Assembly: GCA_016719105.1 (NCBI GenBank)
Contig: JADKAQ010000023.1
Span: 62,001 to 126,000, forward strand
Length of the DNA: 64,000 bases
Direction of reading: 5' to 3'
From: Gemmatimonadota bacterium
GTDB lineage: Bacteria > Gemmatimonadota > Gemmatimonadetes > Gemmatimonadales > Gemmatimonadaceae
Position numbers and translations under genes: made by a program. Positions 1 through 7,160 of this stretch are shown here, piece by piece (the first letter of the stretch is position 1; the number at the start of each line of letters is the position of its first letter). The notes beneath the pieces are model-generated. The model did not search any database. It was not told the DNA's origin and saw only the letters and a program-made list of their open reading frames with translations.

Positions 1-210
1 CCCACGTTCAGATCGCGCGCGTGACATGTGTACTGCCCGCGTGTATCCAATGGCGATGGCGCGCAATGGCGCAATGGCGCGCAATGGCGCGATGTGATGC
101 GCGATGATCGCGCGAGTTGATGCGCGCGAATGTCGAGCGCATGGAGCATGTGTGGCGGTGTTGCACGTGCGTTGACGTCGCGACGGAGTGCCCCTACAAT
201 GACCGGAGGC
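1..210. other. Low-complexity leader region, no gene seen
   Basis: No open frame with a credible start or family was found here. The stretch around 50-92 is built from short GC-rich words, with GCAATGGC at 63, 71 and 81, followed by a run of GATG/GCGC words to about 160. It looks like simple-sequence drift between genes. The left neighbour lies outside the window. Confidence 0.5.
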
Positions 211-236
211 GGCGATCACACGATGGTGTGATCGCC
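211..236. promoter_or_regulatory. Perfect 11-bp inverted repeat upstream of the NrtR-like gene
   Basis: GGCGATCACAC (211-221) and GTGTGATCGCC (226-236) are perfect complements around a 4-nt loop. The repeat ends 2 nt before a TTGACT -35 box. It could be a terminator for a gene to the left or an operator for the promoter that follows. There is no T-run on the plus strand, which slightly favours an operator. Confidence 0.5.
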
Positions 237-238
237 CC

Positions 239-267
239 TTGACTTTAGTATCGTACCGGCACTAATT
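239..267 (+). promoter_or_regulatory. Promoter of the NrtR-like gene with internal dyad
   Basis: TTGACT (239-244) is followed after 17 nt by CTAATT (262-267). The start codon is at 277, so the transcript would be leaderless or nearly so. Inside the spacer and -10 lies a dyad, TTAGT (245-249) and ACTAA (261-265), with arms 11 nt apart. An operator overlapping the promoter is what an autoregulated NUDIX repressor would need, but the link to the gene product is inferred. Confidence 0.5.
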
Positions 268-276
268 CGGCCGGTC

Positions 277-984
277 ATGCGCGACCGGGCACCTTCCCCT
301 CCTCCTCCGTCATCGCGCGCGTCGGGTCGACGCTCTCCGCACTCCATCGACGTCGCCCTCTTCACGCCGCGCGGGCCGCAGCTTGCCGTGTTGTGCGTGC
401 GTGCAGCGGATCCTCGCGCGCGCGAGCGGTGGCAACTCCCCGCCGACTGGGTTCTCGGCGAGGAGACGCTGGATGCGGCTGCGCGGCGCGTGGCGCGCGA
501 CGCCGTTGGCGCTGACCCGACCTGGATCGAACAGGTGGGGGCCTTTGCCGATGGGCTCCGCCATCCCGCCGACGCCGAGCTGTCGGTCGCGTTTGCTGCA
601 GTGGTCCCGGCCGAGGCGGTGGAGCGCACCAGCGGGGAGGCGGCGTGGTTCAGTGTCAGCGAGCCGCCCTCCCTCCCGGCACGACATCGCGCCATGCTGG
701 ACGCCGCGCTCGAGGCGTTACGTACGCGCGTGGACCACGCGCCGATCGCCTTTCGGCTCCTCCCGGCCCAGTTCACGCTGACCGAGCTCCAGGCGATGTA
801 CGAACTCCTGCTGGGGCGACGACTGCACAAGGCGTCCTTCCGCCGCGCATTGCAGGCGACATCCCTCGTCGAGCCCCTGGACGAGTGGCGCAGCGAAGGG
901 AGGGGACGTCCCGCGCAATTCTACCGTTTCGCCGCACGAAAGCGCCGCGCCGCCCAGCGCGCCGTGCGCTTCGACCTGCTCTAG
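277..984 (+). CDS. NrtR-type NUDIX/winged-helix transcriptional regulator
   Basis: The N-terminal half (about residues 24-140) is a NUDIX fold. The C-terminal part (about 165-225) is the winged helix typical of NrtR-family repressors of NAD metabolism, including FTLTELQAMYELLLGRR and a GRGRPAQFYRF tail. The NUDIX helix reads GEETLDAAARRVARDAVG: the catalytic REXXEE glutamates are missing, so it should bind a nucleotide ligand rather than hydrolyse it, as is known for NrtR. The first 25 residues are a Pro/Ser/Arg-rich extension. No NAD-synthesis gene lies nearby, so the regulated pathway cannot be read from context; sugar-responsive relatives of the same architecture remain possible. Confidence 0.8.
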   Translation: MRDRAPSPPPPSSRASGRRSPHSIDVALFTPRGPQLAVLCVRAADPRARERWQLPADWVLGEETLDAAARRVARDAVGADPTWIEQVGAFADGLRHPADAELSVAFAAVVPAEAVERTSGEAAWFSVSEPPSLPARHRAMLDAALEALRTRVDHAPIAFRLLPAQFTLTELQAMYELLLGRRLHKASFRRALQATSLVEPLDEWRSEGRGRPAQFYRFAARKRRAAQRAVRFDLL

Positions 985-1221
985 GCTGCGGGCCAGATCG
1001 GGCGTCGGGGGTCAGCCCCACCGATCCCACCGACCTCACCGAGTGCACCGCAGCTTCGCGCTGATCCGGTCGATACTAGCAGCGGACGGCCGCAGCGTGC
1101 GTACGCCAAGGCGACTCGACGATGCGGTGGATTCCTGACGGCCCGTTACGGGATCGGGACTTGACCGTCCTCCGTATTAGTTGCAAAGTGTCAATTACAC
1201 ACCCCGCGCGGGAGGTTGTCC

Positions 1222-1548
1222 GTGCTCGCCTATCTGGAAGCTCTGTGCGCCGCACTGAAAGCCCGGAACGTGCTCACCATAGGTGAGCTGCTCCGGCATC
1301 CGCTGGCCTCCGCACTTCCGGCGCAGGTCGTGGACGAGGCCCAACGGATTGCTGCGACGCCGCTGGGAACCGAGCACATCGCGCCGTTGCACACCTTCCG
1401 GCTGTACCACCAGACCGCCCACCTGCTGGGAGCCTGCACCGACCCGGCGTCGCGTCGCCGCCCCCAGGCTACCGCGACGACTCGGCAACCGGGTGAGCTC
1501 ACGCGGCAGATCGAGCTCGAGCTCCCTTTCCGCGCTGCGGTCGCCTAG
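1222..1548 (+). CDS. Hypothetical protein, 108 aa
   Basis: I do not recognise a family. The protein is mostly helical in appearance (LAYLEALCAALKARN, ALPAQVVDEAQRIAA) with a less ordered Arg/Thr-rich C-terminal third and no membrane segment or signal peptide. I chose the GTG at 1222 because a GGAGG box (1211-1215) sits 6 nt upstream; the in-frame TTG at 1216 would abut that box. A small dyad, GTGT-N5-ACAC (1188-1200), lies just ahead. A strong terminator follows, so the gene is probably monocistronic. Confidence 0.65.
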   Translation: MLAYLEALCAALKARNVLTIGELLRHPLASALPAQVVDEAQRIAATPLGTEHIAPLHTFRLYHQTAHLLGACTDPASRRRPQATATTRQPGELTRQIELELPFRAAVA

Positions 1549-1570
1549 TCACGGCACACCGAGACGAAGA

Positions 1571-1606
1571 CGGGCCCCCGCGATGTCGCGGGGGCCCGTG
1601 CGCTTT
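1571..1606. terminator. Bidirectional rho-independent terminator
   Basis: CGGGCCCCCGCG (1571-1582) pairs with CGCGGGGGCCCG (1587-1598) across a 4-nt loop, followed by GCGCTTTTG on the plus strand. It sits between the plus-strand gene ending at 1548 and the minus-strand gene ending at 1639. Confidence 0.9.
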
Positions 1607-1638
1607 TGTCCCGACCGCTGTGCGCGGTGGCGACGCGA

Positions 1639-1923
1639 CTAGAACTTCGCCGTTCCGTCGCCGCGCAGTCGAAGCAGCGCCTTGGCGATGGCCACGTTGT
1701 CCTGCGCGATTCGAAAGAGCTCGCCAAAGACGCTCTGAGGGCTTCGCCCCTCCGCGCGGGCGATGACGGGTGGCTCGTGTCCGTCCCGACGCGTAGGGTC
1801 GGTGCGACGTTCCACGGTGACGTGGGCGCGATGAGTCTCCGTGTCCTGCAGCGACTCCTCTTCCACGTGGACGTAGCCGCCCCCGGGGAGTTCGCGCTGG
1901 TAGACGATCTTGGATTCGGTCAT
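1639..1923 (-). CDS. Hypothetical protein, 94 aa
   Basis: No family recognised. The N-terminal part is rich in alternating residues (KIVYQRELPGGGYVHVEEE, then ETHRAHVTVERR) that look like paired beta strands, followed by an Arg/Asp-rich linker and a C-terminal helix (VFGELFRIAQDNVAIAKALLRL). It has no signal peptide and is probably cytosolic. I use the ATG at 1923 because a GGAGG lies about 10 nt upstream; an upstream in-frame ATG at 1980 has an Arg-rich, non-domain-like extension and no ribosome site. Confidence 0.6.
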   Translation of the reverse strand: MTESKIVYQRELPGGGYVHVEEESLQDTETHRAHVTVERRTDPTRRDGHEPPVIARAEGRSPQSVFGELFRIAQDNVAIAKALLRLRGDGTAKF

Positions 1924-2067
1924 GCGTCGACGCTGCCTCCACGACGGCGGCCTTACGAACGATCGGAGAGATCGCTCCATAGATGAGGGACGATCAATCG
2001 AGACGTCACGTCACCTCGCCGCAAACTTGGCGCCGCTTGGCGCGAATCGCTGAGACGTGGATCGCAA

Positions 2068-2107
2068 ACAAAAGGGGCCCCGAGGCGCAAGCGCGCCCCG
2101 GGGCCCG
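2068..2107 (-). terminator. Terminator of cspA
   Basis: On the minus strand a long GC stem (GGGCCCCGGGG side at 2093-2107, complementary side at 2074-2088) is followed by CCTTTTGTTTG. It begins about 20 nt after the cspA stop codon and is a convincing intrinsic terminator. Confidence 0.9.
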
Positions 2108-2124
2108 GTGTTCCGCGTTCGAAC

Positions 2125-2331
2125 TCAGGCCTTCAGGACGTCGGCTGCCTGCGGCCCCTTCTGCCCCTGGACGATCTCGAACTCGACCTTGTCTCCCTCC
2201 GCAAGGGACTTGAAGCCGGGCTGGTTGATCGCGCTGAAGTGAACGAACACGTCAGGACCGCCCTCGCGCGAAATGAAGCCGAAGCCCTTCGCGTCATTGA
2301 ACCACTTCACTGTGCCAGTAATGCGTGCCAT
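2125..2331 (-). CDS. cspA: Cold-shock domain protein
   Basis: A 68-residue single cold-shock domain, the usual length for the family. RNP1 (KGFGFI) and RNP2 (VFVHF) are intact, and the start MARITGTVKWFNDAKG is canonical. It binds single-stranded RNA and DNA as an RNA chaperone in the cytosol. Purine-rich GGAAGAGGAA lies 7-8 nt before the ATG. The gene stands alone between two intrinsic terminators (2068-2107 and 2452-2490), so its promoter must lie in 2332-2451; the leader is probably over 50 nt, as is common for csp mRNAs. The exact paralogue name is not decided by sequence. Confidence 0.95.
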   Translation of the reverse strand: MARITGTVKWFNDAKGFGFISREGGPDVFVHFSAINQPGFKSLAEGDKVEFEIVQGQKGPQAADVLKA

Positions 2332-2451
2332 GGAACCGTTCCTCTTCCCCTGCGGGGCAAAACTGTGGAGCTGACCGGCAGGAACAACGCCCTCGCGTTC
2401 ACTCCTCCCGATCGGGATGCGGGAGCTGGCGCCCGTGCCAAACCCTCCGCG

Positions 2452-2490
2452 AAAAAAACTCGCGCATTCGGCGACGACCGAATGCGCGAG
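2452..2490 (-). terminator. Strong terminator upstream of cspA
   Basis: CTCGCGCATTCGG (2459-2471) and CCGAATGCGCGAG (2478-2490) form a perfect 13-bp stem with a 6-nt loop. On the minus strand it is followed by a run of seven T (2452-2458). It terminates the zinc-ribbon gene that ends at 2524. Confidence 0.95.
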
Positions 2491-2523
2491 CGCCTACGAT
2501 CGAACCGCGAATGAGAATCCCGA

Positions 2524-2733
2524 CTAAGCTGCTCCCGCAATATAGCGGGCCGTGCGTCCGCACGCAGTACATGTCAATGTCACATGTGAACGCGGGGGCG
2601 GGGGAAAGTGGTCGGGCGACCGTTCAATCGAGCCACTGCACGACGGACAACTCAGGGGTTCGCCGGTACGATCGCTCGCAATGAGATGCAGCGCCTGCGC
2701 CGGATTGTAGGTCGCCGGCCGTGGCTTTCTCAT
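2524..2733 (-). CDS. Small zinc-ribbon protein, 69 aa
   Basis: Two CxxC pairs, CPSC and CTAC, about 25 residues apart, define a zinc ribbon with a beta-type connector (HVTLTCTACGR). No catalytic domain is attached. The start is fixed by a perfect AGGAGG 5 nt before the ATG at 2733; the longer open frame upstream lacks any start signal. It is transcribed alone and ends at a strong terminator. Small zinc ribbons of this type usually bind nucleic acid or a protein partner; its specific role is unknown. Confidence 0.75.
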   Translation of the reverse strand: MRKPRPATYNPAQALHLIASDRTGEPLSCPSCSGSIERSPDHFPPPPRSHVTLTCTACGRTARYIAGAA

Positions 2734-3115
2734 GAGACCTCCTAGACAGGAACGATTCACGCGCGGTGTCGGCAAAGCCGCGCTACTGAGGAAGGTAACC
2801 GGCAAAGGCCGCAAATCCAAATATGGCAGCGATTTGCATGGCCATACCGCGTCGACTTCCTCAGAAACAACCTCGCGGCAACCCGACTGGACGACCACAC
2901 CCAGCTCACACGGTGCCCCACAGAGGCACCCATCGACCGGTTAGCGGTTCGTCGTAGAACGCGCGCGGGCTCGCAAGTGTTGTACGGGAAAGCAGGAATT
3001 CGGTTCCACCTAATCTCCTCCCAGACACGGCCAACTGACGACCCTGCTTTCTGGAGTCACGCTTCGGTTGTCAGGCGAACGAGAAGGCCTGGGGGGCTTC
3101 GAGGAGGAGGGAGCC
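2734..3115. other. Intergenic region with promoter of the zinc-ribbon gene
   Basis: No convincing gene lies here. It must hold the promoter of the minus-strand zinc-ribbon gene. One notable element is an inverted repeat, GCAAATC (2811-2817) and GATTTGC (2831-2837), about 80-100 nt upstream of that start. Its A+T content is high for this genome, which suits a regulator site. The right part is the 3' flank of the YhaM-type gene. Confidence 0.5.
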
Positions 3116-4102
3116 CTATTCCCAGGCGTGGGGGCGGCGCCAGATCCGTCGACCGACGCGCCACGGACGTCGATCGCTCACCTCTCCGCCACCAAAGTGC
3201 TCGTCCTCTGCCAGCGATTCGGCCATGTCGTTCGCCTTCGCGGAGCTTTCGTCGGCCCAATGGAGCAACTCTGCCTCAACCGTCATCGGCGGAACGGGGC
3301 TCCCGAACTCGAGCGATCCGTGATGCGAGAGAATCATGTGCTGCAGTTCGAGACGCTGCGAATCCGATAGCAGGCTGCGGGGAACGTCCTGTAGTCGCTC
3401 GTGCAACATCATCGTTCCCAGCACGACATGACCGATGAGGGAACCGGACGTCGTGTGCGCGAAGCCCGTAGGCGACAGGGCGTAGGCCTGCACCTTTCCG
3501 ATGTCGTGCAGCAGCGCGCCGACGACGACGAGGTCGGCGTTGGCCTTCATGACGCGCGCGGCGTTTCGGGCGATGGTGGCGACCTCGGTGACATGCAGGA
3601 GGAGCCCGCCCACGGCCGCGTGATGACCCGCGACGGACGCGGGTGACTTCTCGAAGTCCACGCGAAAGGCGTCGTCGGCGAAGAACAGATCGACGGCCCG
3701 CCGCAGTGCATGCGACTTGAGCTCACCTCGCGCGCGATCGATCCAGTCCCACAGCGTGTCGGTGGCGACGGTGATGCGCGGGAGAAAGTGCTCGGGACGC
3801 ACGAGGGCATCCGGGAGGACGCGCAGGGGCGCCGTGAGGCGAAGCTGCCGCTTGCCATGAAACGCGGCCACCTCGCCGATGACCTGGACGACCCTCCCCT
3901 TCTCCGCGCCGGCGGCCCAGTCGAGCTGGGCCGTCCACAACGGTGCCGTTCCCAGTCGACCCGTGGCGTTGCCTAACGTCAGGAGCAGGAACGGGTCGCC
4001 GTTGGCGAGCCGCTTCTCCTCGCGTTCGAGCACGAGGAACTCGTGCTGAACCCGATCGCCGACGATGGCGCGGGCTATGTCGAATGTTGCGGATGCCATA
4101 CC
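3116..4102 (-). CDS. YhaM-type 3'-5' exoribonuclease (OB-fold plus HD domain)
   Basis: A 328-residue protein close to YhaM/CBF1 length (about 314). Residues 1-100 look like an OB fold for nucleic-acid binding. The HD domain follows: LLHVTEV, then LVVVGALLHDIGK with the HD metal ligands, then SHHGSLEFGSPVPPMTVEAE, a stretch highly characteristic of YhaM. It should remove nucleotides from RNA 3' ends with a divalent metal in the cytosol. I start at ATG 4102, 17 nt after the stop of the upstream zinc-ribbon gene; an earlier frame is Arg-rich and overlaps that gene. It is the last gene of a SPFH, zinc ribbon, YhaM operon. A TTA codon occurs inside a CGTTAGGC word. Confidence 0.88.
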   Translation of the reverse strand, partial: GMASATFDIARAIVGDRVQHEFLVLEREEKRLANGDPFLLLTLGNATGRLGTAPLWTAQLDWAAGAEKGRVVQVIGEVAAFHGKRQLRLTAPLRVLPDALVRPEHFLPRITVATDTLWDWIDRARGELKSHALRRAVDLFFADDAFRVDFEKSPASVAGHHAAVGGLLLHVTEVATIARNAARVMKANADLVVVGALLHDIGKVQAYALSPTGFAHTTSGSLIGHVVLGTMMLHERLQDVPRSLLSDSQRLELQHMILSHHGSLEFGSPVPPMTVEAELLHWADESSAKANDMAESLAEDEHFGGGEVSDRRPWRVGRRIWRRPHAWE

Positions 4103-4119
4103 AACGTGACGCGTGAGGA

Positions 4120-4344
4120 TCAGCCCAGGAAGACGACGTCGCCGTCGGCGTCGAGTCCCAATTCCGACTCGAGGCCGCACACGCCGCAAACGCGGCGCAC
4201 GACCCACGCGGCCTGCAGTTCCTTCATGTGGGAATCGGGGGCAGGCTTGACCGCAAGCTTCTTGAAATTCCGCTCCTGGCAGTGCTCACAGGCCAGCGCA
4301 CGGGCGATGAACTCGGCACGCTCGCGCGAGATGATCTGGTCCAA
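4120..4344 (-). CDS. Small zinc-ribbon protein, 74 aa
   Basis: Two cysteine pairs, CEHC near residue 20 and CGVC near residue 54, mark a zinc ribbon with a basic connector (RNFKKLAVKP). The N-terminus (MDQIISRERAEFIARAL) is a helix. The gene starts 10 nt after the SPFH stop and is followed after 17 nt by the YhaM-type nuclease, so the three are very likely co-transcribed. An RNA-related role beside the nuclease is plausible but only inferred from position. Confidence 0.75.
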   Translation of the reverse strand: MDQIISRERAEFIARALACEHCQERNFKKLAVKPAPDSHMKELQAAWVVRRVCGVCGLESELGLDADGDVVFLG

Positions 4345-4353
4345 GACGCGTAC

Positions 4354-5412
4354 TCAGGTGCCGGATGGATCGATGGGGCCACTGCCGAGGGCACGTGGCG
4401 CGGCACTCGAGGTGCCAGGCTTCCGGCTCCCCTCGCCGGCGTCGCCGCCCTGCGCGCGCAGCATCTCGCGCAGGCCGCCTAACGCACCGAGCATCCCGGT
4501 CGCCTCGGCGGGGAGGAAGATCGTGGTCCCCTTGCCCTGCGAGATGGCCGGGAGCGCATCGAGGTACTTCTGCCCCAGCAGGTAGGTCGAGGCCTGGCCC
4601 TCGGGGAGCGATGCAGAGATGAGGCGAATGGCCTCGGCTTCGGCGTTGGCCATCGCGAGGCGCGCATCGGCGAGCCCTTGGGCGCGCAGCACCGAGGCGT
4701 CACGTTCACCCTCCGCGCGAAGCACCTGCGATTCGCGCACCCCTTCGGCTTCGAGGATCGCCGCGCGCTTGGTTGCCTCGGCGTTGGTGACGGCCGCGCG
4801 CCGTTCGCGCTCGGCGCGCATCTGGAGTTCCATCGATTGCTGGATGTCGCGCGGCGGCTCGATCGACTGGAGCTCGACGCGGGTGACATCGACGCCCCAT
4901 CCGATCGACGCGTCTTCGATGACTTCGCGCATGCGCTTGTTGATGACGTCGCGTGACGTAAGCGTGGCGTCGAGCTCCATTTCGCCAACGATGTTTCGCA
5001 GCGTCGTCTTGGTAAGCGTCTCGAGTGCGTACGGGAGATTCTGCACCGAGTACGTGGCCTTCTGCGGATCGGCGACGCGATAGTAGATCACCGCGTCGAT
5101 ATCGATCGTCACGTTGTCCTTCGTGATGACCGGCTGGCTGGGGAAGTTGAGCACCTGCTCGCGCAGGTCGATTCGCGTGGTCGACCCGACGGTGATCTTC
5201 TTGAGCCCGCCGACGTCGCTCTCGAGGTATCGAACGTCGAGCGATTTGGGGCGCTCGATGACCGGGATGAGGATGTTCAGCCCGGAGCGGGCCACGCGAT
5301 GGAAGCGCCCGAGCCGCTCGATGACCATGACCTCGGCTTGGCCGATGATCTTCACCGACTTGAAGAGGAGCCAGGCGGCCGCGGCGGCGATAATCAGGGG
5401 GAGAAACTGCAT
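4354..5412 (-). CDS. SPFH/band 7 (stomatin-like, QmcA-type) membrane protein
   Basis: 352 residues. An N-terminal membrane helix (MQFLPLIIAAAAAWLLF) is followed by the SPFH domain (about 25-200: GQAEVMVIERLGRFHRV, ITKDNVTIDIDAVIYYRV, IVGEMELDATLTSRD). Then comes an Ala/Glu-rich coiled coil (ERERRAAVTNAEATKRAAIL) and a short Gly/Ser tail. The family forms large oligomeric rings on the cytoplasmic membrane and often works with membrane proteases. No NfeD partner is adjacent. The ATG at 5412 is preferred over a longer frame because the hydrophobic helix begins there and GGAG lies upstream. Confidence 0.9.
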   Translation of the reverse strand: MQFLPLIIAAAAAWLLFKSVKIIGQAEVMVIERLGRFHRVARSGLNILIPVIERPKSLDVRYLESDVGGLKKITVGSTTRIDLREQVLNFPSQPVITKDNVTIDIDAVIYYRVADPQKATYSVQNLPYALETLTKTTLRNIVGEMELDATLTSRDVINKRMREVIEDASIGWGVDVTRVELQSIEPPRDIQQSMELQMRAERERRAAVTNAEATKRAAILEAEGVRESQVLRAEGERDASVLRAQGLADARLAMANAEAEAIRLISASLPEGQASTYLLGQKYLDALPAISQGKGTTIFLPAEATGMLGALGGLREMLRAQGGDAGEGSRKPGTSSAAPRALGSGPIDPSGT

Positions 5413-5458
5413 TGCTGTCGCTCCAGGGCGTCGATAGGCGTGCGGGGGTCGTTGGATG

Positions 5459-5926
5459 TTAGAGGGGCGGGGGAGGAGAGTCGAGGGGCGCGAGTCCCGC
5501 ACCCGGTCTTGGCTGAGGTGCCGACTCCGGCGAGGGAAGGGAGGGGGGACGGGCGAGGCGATAGATGCGCATGGGGTATCTCGGTCCCGGGACTTCGGAG
5601 AACGGGACAAAGCCAAGGCATCGCAACATGCGGTCGGAGGCGGTGTTCGGGACGTCGGTCACGCCGGCCAATTCGGCGACCTCCAGCGACTCGAAGGCGT
5701 ACGACACGAGCGCCGCGCAGCCGATCGGCATCGGATGCGACGCGTCGTCCGGGGTGGCCTCGCCTGCCGCGGGACGCTCGGCCACCCAGAGTCCCATGCC
5801 TTGTGGCGCAAGGGCGAGGAGGTCCTCGACGACCTGCGCGGCTTCGGCCTGCAGAATCTCTCGGTGGGGAGCGTGGGGAGCATGCCCGGAACGGGAACGG
5901 GGTGACGGCGCATCAACGATGCACCG
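5459..5926 (-). pseudogene. Decayed GNAT acetyltransferase
   Basis: The C-terminal GNAT signature is clear (VPNTASDRMLRCLGFVPF, then a terminal strand), and a GMGLWVAERPAAGE strand resembling the N-terminal half of RimJ/RimL-like enzymes precedes it. Between them the acetyl-CoA-binding motif A segment, normally about 50 residues, is absent, and the frame lacks the first third of the fold. The only ATG (5797) is internal to the domain, and the upstream frame runs through a terminator hairpin to a stop at 5927. I read it as a remnant with an internal deletion. The tail after residue 80 is Pro-rich and not domain-like. Confidence 0.65.
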
Positions 5927-5933
5927 TCACCCC
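5899..5933 (-). terminator. Terminator after the TolB-like gene
   Basis: GGGGTGACGG (5899-5908) and CCGTCACCCC (5924-5933) pair, and the stem extends inward through GCATC/GATGC around an AAC loop with one mismatch. It lies about 43 nt beyond the stop of the minus-strand lipoprotein gene. No clear T-run follows. Confidence 0.7.
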
Positions 5934-5975
5934 GCCTGTCGCCAGCCTGTGCGGCTGCGCGCCGCTAGGGTTGGG

Positions 5976-7091
5976 CTACCAGGTCCAGTCGGCGACGAAC
6001 AGGTTGGTCTCGGTAGGGAGCTTCGAGTGCCGGTTCGACGCCCACAGGAGCTTCTTGCCATCGGGCGAGAACATCGGGAAGCCGTCGAAGACCGGCGTGA
6101 AGGTGACCTGCTCGACCTGGTCGCGCCCCGCCTTGCTGGCCGAGGCATCGACGAGGTAGAGGTCGAAGTTCCCGCTGCGTGGCGCGACGTGATTCGTGGC
6201 GAAGATGATCTTCTTGCCGTCGGGGGTCCACGACGGGCCGAAGTTCGCGCCGCCTAACGCGGTAATCTGGCGCTGGTCGCTCCCGTCGGCGTTCATCGTG
6301 TAGAGCTCGACGCGGCTCGGACGGATCATCTTGCGCGCCAGGAGGGCGCGGTAGTCGGCGAGCTGCGCGGAATCGGCCGGGTGATGGGCGCGGTACACGA
6401 TCTTCTTCCCGTCCGGAGACCACCACGGGCCGCCATCGTAGCCGGGGGTGGTCGTGAGGCGGCGCACGTCGGTCCCGTCGACGTTCATCGTGTAGATGTC
6501 GAGATCGCCGTCCTTGAGCGACGTGAAGACGATGCGCTTGCCGTCAGGGGAGAGGACGCCCTCGGCCGTGTACGCGTTGTAGTTGGTGAGGCGCTTGAGT
6601 CCCGTGCCGTCGCGATTGACCGTGTAGATGTCGAACTGGTCGAGCGGCCACACGTAGCCGGCCGACGGATCGGGCTTGGGCGGACACGTCGAGTCGTGCG
6701 CGTGCGAGCTGCCGAAGAACAGGCGCTTGCCGTCGGGGAGGAACCAGCCGCAGGTGACCTTTCCGAGCCCGTTCGAGACGCGACGGACGTCGGACCCATC
6801 GGCGCGCATGACGAACTGCTGGTCGCAGGTGCGTCCGTCACGCGTCGACTGGAAGGTGATCCACTCGCCGTCGCGGCTGAAGTACGCTTCGGCGTTCTCG
6901 CCCCCGTCGGTGAGCTGGTGGAGGTTCGAGAGGTGCTTCTCGCCAGCGGCGGCAGGGACGGTGGTCGTCGGTGCTGGGGTACGGGCGGTGGCCGGCTGGC
7001 CGGGCGTCCCGTTCGTGATGCTGGTGCCCCGGGAGCAAGCAATCGCCGCCACGAGGGTCGTGGCGGCGAGAAGAGTCTGGAGGGATTTCAT
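5976..7091 (-). CDS. TolB-like WD40/PD40 beta-propeller lipoprotein
   Basis: A 371-residue lipoprotein. The signal peptide ends in LVAAIAC, with lipidated Cys about residue 19, and an Ala/Thr/Pro linker follows. At least six PD40 repeats follow, each with the FSPDGKR/ITF or MNADGSD pattern (AYFSRDGEWITF, FLPDGKRLFF, LSPDGKRIVF, WSPDGKKIVY, WTPDGKKIIF, FSPDGKKLLW). These build a propeller as in TolB and DPP-type proteins. It is probably a periplasmic or surface binding protein; no catalytic domain is present. It lies 69 nt downstream of the S41 protease gene on the same strand, so the two may act together in the envelope. Confidence 0.87.
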   Translation of the reverse strand: MKSLQTLLAATTLVAAIACSRGTSITNGTPGQPATARTPAPTTTVPAAAGEKHLSNLHQLTDGGENAEAYFSRDGEWITFQSTRDGRTCDQQFVMRADGSDVRRVSNGLGKVTCGWFLPDGKRLFFGSSHAHDSTCPPKPDPSAGYVWPLDQFDIYTVNRDGTGLKRLTNYNAYTAEGVLSPDGKRIVFTSLKDGDLDIYTMNVDGTDVRRLTTTPGYDGGPWWSPDGKKIVYRAHHPADSAQLADYRALLARKMIRPSRVELYTMNADGSDQRQITALGGANFGPSWTPDGKKIIFATNHVAPRSGNFDLYLVDASASKAGRDQVEQVTFTPVFDGFPMFSPDGKKLLWASNRHSKLPTETNLFVADWTW

Positions 7092-7160
7092 GCGAGGCGA
7101 ATGTATGGACGGGCAGGCCAAGCGTCGACAGCCATTGCCTGACGACGCTCGGCGCCGACC

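Noticed and set aside
2732..2944. 70-residue plus-strand gene starting in the zinc-ribbon leader
   Set aside because: No start signal; it overlaps the AGGAGG and likely promoter of the minus-strand zinc-ribbon gene, and its composition is low in recognisable structure.
4103..4207. Longer N-terminus for the YhaM-type protein
   Set aside because: The extension is an Arg-rich shadow of the upstream zinc-ribbon gene; the OB fold starts at 4102.
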